From Microcella alkalica (GTDB lineage Bacteria; Actinomycetota; Actinomycetes; Actinomycetales; Microbacteriaceae): a stretch of 64,000 bases of DNA. Position 1 is the first letter of the stretch. Every line of letters begins with the position of its first letter. Position numbers and translations under genes: made by a program. The DNA is taken from positions 248,001 through 312,000 of the forward strand of contig NZ_JACGWX010000003.1 of the NCBI RefSeq assembly GCF_014137945.1, in the 5' to 3' direction. A model generated the notes under the pieces. That model saw only the letters and a program-made list of their open reading frames with translations. It had not been told where the DNA came from and searched no databases. Shown piece after piece: positions 52,595-61,496 of this stretch.

Positions 52595-55237
52595 ATGTCT
52601 GCGCAGAATCAAGGGGCTCCTGGCGCGATCCGCGCACTCTTCGGGATGGTTGCCCTGTCGGCCGTCGCGGGAGTGCTCGCCACCGTCATGGTCACGCCCG
52701 CGATCGCCCTCACCGGCATCGCGGCGAGCAACACCATCGGGATCTTCGACAGCCTTCCCGAGTACATCGAGATCAACGAGCTCCCGGAGCGCAACGCGCT
52801 CTACGCGCAGAACACCGCCAACCCGGAGGACGGCTACACCCGGATCGCGAGCGTGTTCGCGCAGAACCGCGAAGAAGTCGCCTTCGATCAACTGAATGAC
52901 TTCGTGAAGAACGCCACGCTCGCGGGCGAGGACCGCCGGTTCTACGAGCACAACGGCGTCGACGTTCAGTCGGTCGTCCGCGCCGCCGTTGGCAACGTGG
53001 TCTCGGGTGGCATCGAGTCGGGCGCATCGACGCTCACGATGCAACTCGTCAAGAACATCTGCATTCAGGAAGCGCTGAAGACGGAGGACCTCGACCGGGA
53101 AGCGGCGCTCGCCGGGGTCGCTGACTGCCAGGTGTCGAGCCTGGAGCGCAAGCTCAACGAGGCCAAGCTCGCGATCAACCTCGAGAAGGAGTTCACGAAG
53201 GACGAGATCCTTCTCGGCTACCTCAACATCGCCGGCTTCGGGGGCAACACGTACGGCATCCAGGCGGCCGCCCAGGAGTACTTCAGCGTCAACGCCGTGG
53301 ACCTCACCCTCCCGCAGGCGGCGAGCCTGATCGCGATCGTGCAGCAGCCCGGCGCCCGCTCACTCAAGGCTCCCGACAACTTCGAGGCGAACCAGGCGCG
53401 ACGCGACGTGATCCTGGGCAACATGCTCGCCTACGACATGATCACGCAGGACGAGTACGACGCTGCTATCGCGATCCCCGTCGATGAGAACTTCGTCCTG
53501 CCGCAGCCGCCGCGCAACGGGTGCATCGCGGCGAACGACTACGCGCGGTTCTTCTGCGACTACGTCGTGCGCAACGTGGCCAACTTCGGGTCGCTCGGGC
53601 CCGACGCCGAGACTCGCCTCAGCGCATGGAAGACCGGCGGCATCGACGTGTACACCACGCTCAACATGTCTCTCCAGCAGGTCGCGTACGACGCCGTCCT
53701 CCGATACGCGCCTGCGGGCGAGACGCGCCTCCAACTCGGTGCCGTCGCAGTATCCGTGGAGCCGGGAACGGGTCGGATCCTGACGATGACGCAGAACAAG
53801 CTCTTCGACAACAGTGAGACCCCACCGGGCACGGAGTACACCGCAGTCAACTTCAACACGGACCGCGCGTACGGAGGCTCCAGTGGCTTCCAGCCCGGCT
53901 CGACGTACAAAATGTTCACCCTCATCGAATGGCTGAACCAGGGCCGAGGACTGCGCGAGATCGTCGATGCGTCGACGTTCGAGTATCCGTTCTCAGCCTT
54001 CACCAACACCTGCTCCGACATCGGAGTGGACGTCTTCGAGTTCGGGAATGACGAAGGTGCGGGAAGCTCGATGGACGCACTTCAGGCCACCCGGCGATCC
54101 GTCAACTCGGCCTTCGTCTCCATGGCCACGCAACTCGACCTGTGCGAGATTCGGAATCGCGCGGCTGACCTGGGAGTCCATCGTGCAGACGGAAACGAGC
54201 TGACCACCGTTCCGTCCTCCGTACTCGGCGTCGATGAGGTCGCGCCTCTCTCGATGGCCGCCGCGTACGCGGGCATCGCGAACAACGGCCAGTACTGCGA
54301 GCCCATCATGGTGGACCGCTTCGTCTCGCGCGAGGGAGAGGAGCTCCCCGGCCAGGCGCCCGTCTGCAACCAGGGACTCGACCCCGAGGTGGCCGCCGCG
54401 GCGGCGTCTGCGATGTCCACGACCATGGTCGACGGAGGCACGGCGACGCTGAGCAACCCGTTCGACGGAACACCGATCATCGGAAAGACGGGGACGACCG
54501 ACCGATCGCGCCACACGTGGGTGATCACCTCCACCACGGAGTTCGCGACCGCGGTCTGGGTCGGCAACATCGTCGGCGACGCCCGCATCCGCCAGTACCA
54601 GAACCCCGAGGGCTTCTGGGGGGGCGAGCTACGCCACCGGATCATGCGCGAGATCCTCGGCGCCGCGAACGCCCAGTACGGTGGCGCCGCGTTCCCCGAA
54701 CCGCCGGCTCGCCTGATCCGCGGAAGTGGCATCGAGCTGCCGAACCTGATCGGGCAGTCACCGTCCCAGGCGCGGGCCATCCTCGAGGGCCTCGGACTTC
54801 GGTACGGCGAGGGCGGGACGATCGACTCCGGCCAGCCGCAGGGAACGGTTGCGGCGACCTCGCCGTCGCCAGGCGCCGTCGTCGGCCGTGGCCTCATCGT
54901 GCGCGTTCAGCTCAGCAACGGCAATCTCGGCACCGTGCCTGATGTGACGAGCGCCGGCTTCGACGAGGCGCAGGCGCGAGCCGCCCTGCAAGGAGCAGGC
55001 TTCGGGAACATCGCCACCGCCTGCGTGCCGATCAACGGGGGCCCCGACCCCGCGCGCGAAGGCATCGTGGAGTCGCAGAACCCCGCGGCCGGCACCTCGA
55101 CGAACCGCAGCACCCTCGTCACGATCGGCGTCGCGAGCCAGAGCTGCGGTTCAGGCGGTGGCGGGGGAGGCGGCGACAACGGCGGCGGCGGCGGCGGCTC
55201 GCCGGCTCCGTCGCCGAGCCCCGGTGACGGCGGTTAG
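52595..55237 (+). CDS. bifunctional class A penicillin-binding protein with PASTA domains
   Basis: This 880-residue protein polymerises and cross-links peptidoglycan. A membrane anchor (residues about 16-42) precedes a GT51 glycosyltransferase (GEDRRFYEHNGVD near 112, SGASTLTMQLVKN) and a transpeptidase with SxxK (GSTYKMF near 435), SxN (SVNSAF near 502) and KTG (GKTGTTD near 630). Two PASTA domains follow (ELPNLIGQSPSQARAILEGLGL and TVPDVTSAGFDEAQARAALQGAGF), then a Gly/Pro-rich tail. The -10 TACCCT (52582-52587) ends 7 nt before the ATG, predicting a leaderless mRNA. The cytoplasmic N-terminus is very short. Confidence 0.95.
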   Translation: MSAQNQGAPGAIRALFGMVALSAVAGVLATVMVTPAIALTGIAASNTIGIFDSLPEYIEINELPERNALYAQNTANPEDGYTRIASVFAQNREEVAFDQLNDFVKNATLAGEDRRFYEHNGVDVQSVVRAAVGNVVSGGIESGASTLTMQLVKNICIQEALKTEDLDREAALAGVADCQVSSLERKLNEAKLAINLEKEFTKDEILLGYLNIAGFGGNTYGIQAAAQEYFSVNAVDLTLPQAASLIAIVQQPGARSLKAPDNFEANQARRDVILGNMLAYDMITQDEYDAAIAIPVDENFVLPQPPRNGCIAANDYARFFCDYVVRNVANFGSLGPDAETRLSAWKTGGIDVYTTLNMSLQQVAYDAVLRYAPAGETRLQLGAVAVSVEPGTGRILTMTQNKLFDNSETPPGTEYTAVNFNTDRAYGGSSGFQPGSTYKMFTLIEWLNQGRGLREIVDASTFEYPFSAFTNTCSDIGVDVFEFGNDEGAGSSMDALQATRRSVNSAFVSMATQLDLCEIRNRAADLGVHRADGNELTTVPSSVLGVDEVAPLSMAAAYAGIANNGQYCEPIMVDRFVSREGEELPGQAPVCNQGLDPEVAAAAASAMSTTMVDGGTATLSNPFDGTPIIGKTGTTDRSRHTWVITSTTEFATAVWVGNIVGDARIRQYQNPEGFWGGELRHRIMREILGAANAQYGGAAFPEPPARLIRGSGIELPNLIGQSPSQARAILEGLGLRYGEGGTIDSGQPQGTVAATSPSPGAVVGRGLIVRVQLSNGNLGTVPDVTSAGFDEAQARAALQGAGFGNIATACVPINGGPDPAREGIVESQNPAAGTSTNRSTLVTIGVASQSCGSGGGGGGGDNGGGGGGSPAPSPSPGDGG

Positions 55238-56180
55238 CGCCCGGCTGGCGGCCGTCGCGGCTATCGCAGCCGCCACGGCCGCCGCCGTGTACGCGACGAC
55301 GGTCGAGCGCCGCGCCTACGGGCTGCGCCGTGAGGTCGTCCCTGTGCTCTCCCCCGGCGCCGACCCGATCCGCATCCTGCACCTCAGCGACCTGCATCTC
55401 GCGCCGTGGCAGCTGGACCGCATCGACTTCGTGCGGTCGCTCACCGACCTTCGACCGGATCTGATCGTCAACACGGGCGACAGCATGGGCCACCCGGACG
55501 CGCTGCCCGCGTTGGACGAGGCGCTCTCCGTCTTCGACGGCGTGCCCGGCGTCTTCGTGCACGGCTCGAACGACTATTTCGCGCCGATCTTCAAGAACCC
55601 GCTTCGGTACTTCGTCGGGCCGTCAGGTTCCGGCGCCACCGCCGAGCCCGAACTGCTGGACATCGACGCGCTCGAGCGCCTGTACACCGGGCGCTTCGGG
55701 TGGCACTCGCTCAACAACGACGTCGCCCAGATCGCCGTGAACGGCTCGATCCTGGAATTCATGGGCACGAACGACGCCCACCGCGGCTGGGACCGCCTCG
55801 ACGTGCTCCCGGGGCTCGTGGATGCTCTGCGCGAGCTCGACGAGGACGACAGTGACGACCCCGCCATCATGATCGGCGTCACCCACGCCCCGTACCAGCG
55901 GGTGCTCAACGCGTTCACGACGCAGGCCGCCGATGTCATCTTCGCTGGCCACACCCACGGCGGCCAGGTCGCTCTGCCCGGCTACGGAGCGATCATCACC
56001 AACTGCGACATCCCGCGCGAGCGCGCGCGCGGCCTCAGCATGTGGCACCACGCGCACCGGGCGGCGTTCCTCAACGTCTCGGCAGGCCTCGGGCACTCCA
56101 TCTACGCGCCCTTCCGCTTCGCCTGCCCGCCCGAGGCTGTGCTCGTGACGCTCGTGCCCGACGACATCGGCTATTCTTGA
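55224..56180 (+). CDS. membrane-anchored metallophosphoesterase
   Basis: This 318-residue protein has an N-terminal membrane helix (ARLAAVAAIAAATAAAVYA) followed by a calcineurin-like phosphoesterase: DLHLAPWQ, NTGDSMGH, VHGSNDYFAP (in place of the usual GNHD), THAPYQRV, and FAGHTHGGQVALP. It may act on lipid or nucleotide phosphoesters at the membrane. The GTG start overlaps the PBP stop region by 14 bp, so it is likely in the same operon. Actinobacterial relatives often follow ponA. Confidence 0.93.
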   Translation: MTAVSARLAAVAAIAAATAAAVYATTVERRAYGLRREVVPVLSPGADPIRILHLSDLHLAPWQLDRIDFVRSLTDLRPDLIVNTGDSMGHPDALPALDEALSVFDGVPGVFVHGSNDYFAPIFKNPLRYFVGPSGSGATAEPELLDIDALERLYTGRFGWHSLNNDVAQIAVNGSILEFMGTNDAHRGWDRLDVLPGLVDALRELDEDDSDDPAIMIGVTHAPYQRVLNAFTTQAADVIFAGHTHGGQVALPGYGAIITNCDIPRERARGLSMWHHAHRAAFLNVSAGLGHSIYAPFRFACPPEAVLVTLVPDDIGYS

Positions 56181-56204
56181 CAAGTTGCCGCTCGCGCGGC
56201 GCAC

Positions 56205-56278
56205 CGGGGTATGGCGCAGCTTGGTAGCGCGCGTCGTTCGGGACGACGAGGCCGCAGGTTCAAATCCTGTTACCCCGA
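56205..56278 (+). tRNA. tRNA-Pro (anticodon CGG)
   Basis: The cloverleaf has acceptor CGGGGTA with TACCCCG, D-arm GCGC/GCGC, anticodon stem CGTCG/CGACG with loop TTCGGGA (anticodon CGG), and T-loop TTCAAAT. CCA is not encoded. A long terminator follows 4 nt later. Confidence 0.97.
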
Positions 56279-56281
56279 CCG

Positions 56282-56324
56282 CATGAGAAAAGGGACCGCC
56301 CATCGGGCGGTCCCTTTTCTCATG
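56282..56324. terminator. perfect 20-bp terminator hairpin after tRNA-Pro
   Basis: The arms 56282-56301 and 56305-56324 are exact reverse complements, with a 3-nt loop. AAAA and TTTT runs lie within the stem, so it could stop transcription from both directions, including RNA coming leftward from the tdk region. Confidence 0.9.
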
Positions 56325-56531
56325 TCGTCGTGTGTATCCGGACGCGAAGCTGCCCCCAGCAGGTGGGCCCACGCCGCCGGTAACGACGCAGCGCGAAGCG
56401 CTGTGGCGTCCGAGCGGTGGGGACAAATCCAGTGACGCGAGCAGGAGTGTCGCGGGGCCCGCGCTCCGAAGCCGCGCGAAGCATACGGCGGCCGCATCGC
56501 GGCAGCCGCCCCGCGAGCCTCTTCTGAGCAA
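56325..56531. other. 207-bp gap without a gene
   Basis: Between the tRNA terminator and the tdk stop there is no supported reading frame. Frames in this stretch read GC-rich random peptides. A few short GC-rich inverted repeats are present and not significant. Confidence 0.5.
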
Positions 56532-57200
56532 CTACGCGAAATCCGGATCCGGCCCCAGTTCCGCGCCCCCGAGCGCCACCGGCGCTCGCCACCCCGACGC
56601 GAGCGAGTCGCCGGACTCGTCGAGGTAGCACCCTCCGCACAGGCTCTCGTACGTGACATCCGCCCCGTCGATCGCGACCTGGTCGCCGTCGAATACGAAC
56701 ACGCCCCCGATGGTGCGTGCGTTGAAGACGGCTTTGCGTCCGCAGCAGCAGATGGTCTTGAGCTCCTCGAGGGAGTGGGCGATCTCGAGCAGACGGCGGC
56801 TTCCGGGGAACGCGGCGGTCTGGAAGTCGGTGCGAATGCCGTAGGCGATGACGGGGATGTCCTCACGGATGGCGATGCGCAGCAGGTCGTCGACCTGCTG
56901 CGGGGTCAGGAACTGCGACTCGTCGAGCAGCAGGCAAGAGACGTCGCGCGCCGCGGAGCGGATGACCGCTTCGCGCTCGCGCTGGAAGAGCGCGTACACG
57001 TCGTCGTCCGGGCCGATCGTGAAGTCGACGGCGCGTGTGACGCCGAGCCGGGAGATGATGAGTCGATCACCCTTCGTGTCGACGCGCGGTTTCGCGAGCA
57101 GAACCCTCTGCCCCCGCTCCTCGTAGTTGAATGCGGCCTGCAGCAGAGCCGTGCTCTTGCCGCTGTTCATCGCCCCGTATCGGAAGTACAGCTTCGCCAT
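56532..57200 (-). CDS. tdk: thymidine kinase
   Basis: This 222-residue type II thymidine kinase salvages thymidine to dTMP. It has the P-loop FRYGAMNSGKSTALLQ, Walker B-like LLLDESQFL, and the lasso/zinc region ICCCGRKAVFNAR...LCGGCY, with the Cys pairs for structural zinc (CCCG and CGGC). The ATG shares a base with the stop of the LuxR response regulator (TGATG). The two are co-translated, an unusual pairing. Confidence 0.95.
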   Translation of the reverse strand: MAKLYFRYGAMNSGKSTALLQAAFNYEERGQRVLLAKPRVDTKGDRLIISRLGVTRAVDFTIGPDDDVYALFQREREAVIRSAARDVSCLLLDESQFLTPQQVDDLLRIAIREDIPVIAYGIRTDFQTAAFPGSRRLLEIAHSLEELKTICCCGRKAVFNARTIGGVFVFDGDQVAIDGADVTYESLCGGCYLDESGDSLASGWRAPVALGGAELGPDPDFA

Positions 57201-57856
57201 CAGCGCAAATGCCCGTCTTCAGCAGCTCGTCGGATGAGATCGGTCTTGCTGCTCGCGGGCCGCCCGGCGCGCGCGTACTTCTCCCGCACGCGGCGCAGGT
57301 ACGTCTTCGCGGTCTCGTACTGGACGTGCATCTGCTTGGCGACCTCGGAGGTCGAGTTGCCGTTGACGTAGAGCACGAGCGCCTCGCGCTCGCTCGTGGA
57401 GAGCTTCGGTCGCGCCGGGTGCTGCGCTCCTGAGGGCAGCGGTCGCCAGTCGCGAGCGGGCTCCCCCGAAGACTCCATCCCCATCACCCGGCGCGCAGTC
57501 TCCATGACCTCGCCGAGCGGGAGCGCCTTCGACAGGAACGCCGACGCGCCGGCGTCGAACGCGCGGTCGCGGTCATCCGCGGTCTCGAGGCTCGAGAGCA
57601 CGATCACCTTCGCCCCTGCCGCACGGCACGTTCGCACGCGGGCCTCGATCGAGACGGGCTCCTGCAGCTGGAAGTCGATGAGCACCAGATCGGTCGGGAA
57701 GCGATCGCTCTGGACGAGACCGAACCACGTCGACGCCGTGAGCACGAGGTCGAAGTCGGGGGCGTTGGCCGTGATCCAGGAGGCGATGCTGTCGAGCAGG
57801 AGCTCGTGGTCGTCGAGGATCGCGAGCCGCACCGGCGTCCGCGCACTCGGTTCCAT
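57200..57856 (-). CDS. LuxR/NarL-family response regulator, orphan
   Basis: This 218-residue protein has a receiver domain (RLAILDDHELLLDSIASWI, phospho-Asp in DLVLIDFQLQEP, switch Ser in VIVLSSLETADD, Lys in AFLSKALPLGE) and a C-terminal LuxR helix-turn-helix (KLSTSEREALVLYVNGNSTSEVAKQMHVQYETAKTYLRRVREKYARAGR). No kinase gene is adjacent. The -10 TAGAGT (57868-57863) lies 6 nt before the ATG, predicting a leaderless mRNA. It overlaps tdk by 1 bp. Confidence 0.93.
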   Translation of the reverse strand: MEPSARTPVRLAILDDHELLLDSIASWITANAPDFDLVLTASTWFGLVQSDRFPTDLVLIDFQLQEPVSIEARVRTCRAAGAKVIVLSSLETADDRDRAFDAGASAFLSKALPLGEVMETARRVMGMESSGEPARDWRPLPSGAQHPARPKLSTSEREALVLYVNGNSTSEVAKQMHVQYETAKTYLRRVREKYARAGRPASSKTDLIRRAAEDGHLR

Positions 57857-57935
57857 GGGTCGACTCTAGAACCTCGGCCGCGACGCCGCGCCGCGCCGCG
57901 CGCGTCAAGACCGTGCACATCGCGGGAGGGGCGCG

Positions 57936-59018
57936 TCAGAACAGGGTCGCAGGCCCGGCGCTCACCGCGACGCGCTGACCGGCCGCGACCGCCGCGCCTG
58001 GCTGGGCAGCACGGCTGCGCACCGTGCCGGTCGCCGCATCGAGCGGACGCGAGGCGAGCCCGTGCCGTGCGCGCAGCTCGCGCGCGCGCGCGGCGAGCCA
58101 CTCGCGGTAGCCGGCGGGGGCGTAGGGTCCGGCCGCGTAGAGGGCGCGGTAGCGGGTGACGAGCTCCGGATGCTCCCGCTCGAGCCAGGCGAACCACCAC
58201 TCGCGCACGCCCGGCTTGAGGTGCAGCGCGGAGGTCATGACCGTGGTGGCTCCGGTCTCGCGGATGCGGGCGAAGGCCTCGTCGAGGTGCGCCCGGGTGT
58301 CGGTGAGATGGGGCAGGACCGGCATGAGGAACACGGCGGGGTCGAGCCCCGCGGCGACGGCGGCGGCGACGGTCGCGAGCCGGGCATCCGTCGAGGGCGT
58401 GCCCGGCTCGATCGAGCGCTGCAGCGCGTCGTCGTAGATGGCGATCGACATCGCGACGTCGACGGGGACGAGCTCGGCCGCGCGCACGAGAAGGGGCAGA
58501 TCGCGGCGCAGAAGCGTACCCTTCGTAAGGATGCTGAGGGGCGTGCCGCTCTCAGCGAGCGCCGTGACGATGCCGGGCATGAGCGCATAGCGGCCCTCGG
58601 CGCGCTGGTAGGGGTCGGTGTTGGTGCCGAGAGCGACCGGGTGCCGCCCCCACGAGGCGCGGCGCACCTCGCGCGCGAGGACCTCGGCGACGTTGATCTT
58701 CACGACGATCTCGCGGTCGAAGCCCTCCCCGGTGTCGAGGTCGAGGTAGGCGTGGGTCGGGCGAGCGAAGCAGTAGACGCACGCATGCGCGCACCCGCGG
58801 TACGGGTTCACGGTGTGGCCGAACGGCAGCGCCCCTCCCCCGCCGGGCACGCGGTTGAGCGCGCTCTTCGCGAGCACCTCGTGGAAGATGAGGCCCGCGA
58901 ACTCGGGCGGGCGGACCGTGCGCTGCAGGCCCGACAGGCGAGCGATCGCCGCCGTGCTCCCCAGGTCGGGCAGCGCGTCGGGGGTCGTCGTGCTCGTCGA
59001 CTGGCCGCTCCACCGCAT
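57936..59018 (-). CDS. Rv2578c-family radical SAM protein
   Basis: This 360-residue protein has the radical SAM Cx3Cx2C cluster motif in NPYRGCAHACVYCFARP, near residues 74-83, then VVKINVAEVLAREVRRASWGRHPVALGTNTDPYQRAEGRYALMPGIVTALAESG and LSILTKGTLLRRDL. It is of the spore-photoproduct-lyase-like Rv2578c family. A perfect SOS box lies 11 bp upstream of the ATG, so induction by DNA damage is expected. The substrate is unknown. Confidence 0.94.
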   Translation of the reverse strand: MRWSGQSTSTTTPDALPDLGSTAAIARLSGLQRTVRPPEFAGLIFHEVLAKSALNRVPGGGGALPFGHTVNPYRGCAHACVYCFARPTHAYLDLDTGEGFDREIVVKINVAEVLAREVRRASWGRHPVALGTNTDPYQRAEGRYALMPGIVTALAESGTPLSILTKGTLLRRDLPLLVRAAELVPVDVAMSIAIYDDALQRSIEPGTPSTDARLATVAAAVAAGLDPAVFLMPVLPHLTDTRAHLDEAFARIRETGATTVMTSALHLKPGVREWWFAWLEREHPELVTRYRALYAAGPYAPAGYREWLAARARELRARHGLASRPLDAATGTVRSRAAQPGAAVAAGQRVAVSAGPATLF

Positions 59019-59028
59019 GCCCTACATT

Positions 59029-59042
59029 CGAACACATGTTCG
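59029..59042. promoter_or_regulatory. LexA-binding SOS box
   Basis: CGAACACATGTTCG matches the actinobacterial SOS box consensus CGAAC-N4-GTTCG perfectly and is a palindrome with 6-bp arms. It lies between the radical SAM gene (11 bp away) and pxpA (55 bp away). Confidence 0.9.
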
Positions 59043-59096
59043 ATCGATGAGCAAGGGGGCGGTTGCCCGGCGCGCGCCGCGCCGTAGGCTCGCAGC

Positions 59097-59858
59097 ATGC
59101 CCGCCATCGACCTCAACAGCGACCTCGGCGAGTCGTGGCTGCCCGAGATCGTGGGCGACGACGAGGCGATGCTCGCCCTCGTCTCGAGCGCGAACCTGGC
59201 CTGCGGAGCGCACGGGGGCGATCCGAACACGATGGCCGCCGCATGCCGCTCGGCGGTCGCGGGCGGCGTCGTGATCGGCGCACATCCCTCGTACGACGAC
59301 CGCGAGGGGTTCGGGCGTCGCGACCTCGACGTCGAGCCGAGGGTGCTCGAGACGCAGCTGCGCGAGCAGGTCGCGCGCCTCGCGGAGACCGCCGCGGCGG
59401 CGGGCGGTTCCGCTCGCTATCTCAAGCCGCACGGCGCTCTCTATAACCGCATCGTCCACGACGAGGAGCGCGCCGAGGTCGTCGCGGGCGTCGCGGCCAT
59501 CGCCGGGCTCTCCGTGATGGGGATGCCCGGGTCGGCGATCGAGCGCGCCGCGCTCCGGGCGGGCATCCGCTTCGTGACCGAGGCCTTCGTCGATCGCGCA
59601 TACCGGCCCGATGGGTCGCTCGTGCCGCGGTCGGAGCCGGGTGCCGTGCTGCACGACGTCGCCGAGGTCGCCGCCCGCGCCGTGCGGCTCGCCGTCGACG
59701 GCGAGGTCGCCGCAGTCGACGGGTCGCTCGTTCGCATCGAGGCCGAGTCGCTCTGCGTGCACGGCGACACCCCCGGCGCGGTCGCGATGGCGCGCTCCGT
59801 GCGCGAGTCGCTCGCGGCCGCGGGCGTCGATGTGCGGCCCGTGCTCGGGTCGACATGA
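59097..59858 (+). CDS. pxpA: 5-oxoprolinase subunit A (LamB/YcsF family)
   Basis: This 253-residue protein matches PxpA, part of the ATP-dependent 5-oxoprolinase that opens pyroglutamate to glutamate. Landmarks are DLNSDLGESWLPEIVGDDEAMLALVSSANLACGAHGGDP, VIGAHPSYDDREGFGRRD, VKPHGALYN (here LKPHGALYN), and VTEAFVDRAYRPDGSLVPRS. The -10 TAGGCT (59085-59090) ends 6 nt before the ATG, predicting a leaderless mRNA. The stop overlaps the pxpBC start. Confidence 0.95.
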   Translation: MPAIDLNSDLGESWLPEIVGDDEAMLALVSSANLACGAHGGDPNTMAAACRSAVAGGVVIGAHPSYDDREGFGRRDLDVEPRVLETQLREQVARLAETAAAAGGSARYLKPHGALYNRIVHDEERAEVVAGVAAIAGLSVMGMPGSAIERAALRAGIRFVTEAFVDRAYRPDGSLVPRSEPGAVLHDVAEVAARAVRLAVDGEVAAVDGSLVRIEAESLCVHGDTPGAVAMARSVRESLAAAGVDVRPVLGST

Positions 59859-61486
59859 GCGCGGGCGGCGCCCAGAGCGCAGCAGGGGCGCTCGCTGCGC
59901 GCATCCTGCCCTGCGGCGATCGCGCGCTGCTCGTCGAGGTCGACGCGCTCGAGCAGTCGCTCGCGGCGCACGCCGCGCTCGCCGCGAGCGCGCCCGATGG
60001 CGTGCTCGAGCTCGTTCCCGCCGCCCGCACCGTGCTCGTGCGGCTCGACCCGCGCACGCTCGGCCTCAGGCACGCCGAGCACTGGCTGCGCGCGACCCTC
60101 GCCGCGGCCGACCCGGCGGCACCCCTGCCGGAGGGTCCGGTCGTCGCGCTGCCCGTCGTCTACGACGGCGACGACCTCGAGGCGGTCGCCGCGGTCTGGG
60201 GGTGCTCGCCCGCCGGGGTCGCCGAGCGGCACGCTCGCGCGGAGTGGCGCTGCGCCTTCGTCGGATTCGCGCCCGGCTTCCCGTACCTCGTGCCCGCCGC
60301 CGACGGTGGGGACCCGACCGCGGCCCTCCCGCCCGTCCCGCGCCGTGCGACCTCGCGGCCGGCGGTGCCGCCCGGCGCCGTCGCCCTCGCCGCCGAGTAC
60401 ACGGGCGTGTACCCGCGCAGCTCGCCTGGCGGCTGGCAGCTCATCGGCCGCACCGACGCCGTGCTGTGGGATGCCCGGCGCGACCCGCCCGCGCTCCTCC
60501 CGCCGGGCGCCCGCGTGCGCTTCGTTCCCGTGCGCGGGCTCGCGGCGGGGAGGCCCCCCTCGAGGGCCGTGCCCGCGACCACCGTGCCGACCGCCGCCAC
60601 CGCTCGTTCGATCACGGTCGTCGACCCCGGCGCGCTCACCCTCGTGCAGGATCTCGGGCGCCCCGGCCGCGCGGCCCTCGGCGTGGGGGCCGCGGGCGCC
60701 TTCGATCGCGCGGCCCATCGGCTCGCGAACCGGCTCGTCGGGAACGACGAGGCGGCAGCCGCCCTCGAGGTGCTTCTCGGGGGGCTGACCCTCGACCTGC
60801 CGGCCGGCACCTGGGTCGCGGTCACGGGCGGCTCAGGGCCCGTGACGCTCGACGGCGCGAGCGTACCGCCGCGCGCGGCCGTGCGATCGGAGCGGGACGG
60901 CGCGCTCCTGCACGTCGGCCGCATCGACGCGGGGCTGCGCGCCACGGTGGCCGTCCGCGGCGGGGTCGACGCCCCGATCGAGCTCGGGTCGCGATCGCGC
61001 GACACGCTCTCGGGGATCGGGCCCGACCCGATCACGGCCGGGGGCATCCTCGCGATCGGCGACGCGATCGCCGGGCCCGTTCCGAGCGTCGATGTCGTTC
61101 CGGTGGGCGCCCCCGCCGACGGGCTGATCGACCTGCCCGTCCGCCCCGGTCCGCGGCGCGACTGGTTCACCGACGCGGCATGGCAGACGCTGCTGGGCGC
61201 CGAGTGGCGCGTCTCCGCGCGCTCCGACCGCACGGGCGTCCGACTCGAGGGCCCGGCGCTCGCGCGCACGGCGGCGGCGACCGGTCGCGAGCTGCCGAGC
61301 GAGGGGATGCTGCCGGGCGGCATCCAGGTCTCCCCCGACGGCGCGCCCACGGCGCTCGGCCCCGACGCGCCCGTCACGGGCGGCTACCCCGTCATCGCGG
61401 TCGTCGCGGATGCCGGGCTCGACGCCCTCGCGCAGGCGCGGCCCGGTCAGGCGGTGCGCCTCCGCCTCGTCGCGGGTCGGCCCTAG
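59855..61486 (+). CDS. fused 5-oxoprolinase subunits B and C (KipI-KipA fusion)
   Basis: This 543-residue protein joins PxpB (about residues 15-225: ILPCGDRALLVEV, WRCAFVGFAPGFPYL, RRATSRPAVPPGAVALAAEYTGVYPRSSPGGWQLIGRT) to PxpC (about 240-540: ITVVDPGALTLVQDLGRPGRAALGVGAAGAFDRAAHRLANRLVGN, MLPGGIQVSPDGAP). The linker is Ala/Pro-rich. It forms the three-subunit enzyme with PxpA. Fusion guarantees 1:1 stoichiometry. The ATG overlaps the pxpA stop (ATGA). Confidence 0.94.
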   Translation: MSAGGAQSAAGALAARILPCGDRALLVEVDALEQSLAAHAALAASAPDGVLELVPAARTVLVRLDPRTLGLRHAEHWLRATLAAADPAAPLPEGPVVALPVVYDGDDLEAVAAVWGCSPAGVAERHARAEWRCAFVGFAPGFPYLVPAADGGDPTAALPPVPRRATSRPAVPPGAVALAAEYTGVYPRSSPGGWQLIGRTDAVLWDARRDPPALLPPGARVRFVPVRGLAAGRPPSRAVPATTVPTAATARSITVVDPGALTLVQDLGRPGRAALGVGAAGAFDRAAHRLANRLVGNDEAAAALEVLLGGLTLDLPAGTWVAVTGGSGPVTLDGASVPPRAAVRSERDGALLHVGRIDAGLRATVAVRGGVDAPIELGSRSRDTLSGIGPDPITAGGILAIGDAIAGPVPSVDVVPVGAPADGLIDLPVRPGPRRDWFTDAAWQTLLGAEWRVSARSDRTGVRLEGPALARTAAATGRELPSEGMLPGGIQVSPDGAPTALGPDAPVTGGYPVIAVVADAGLDALAQARPGQAVRLRLVAGRP

Positions 61487-61496
61487 GCGCGGCCGG

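Noticed and set aside
56210-56330. Minus-strand frame containing GVTGFEPAASSSRTTRATKL
   Set aside because: Antisense translation of tRNA-Pro.
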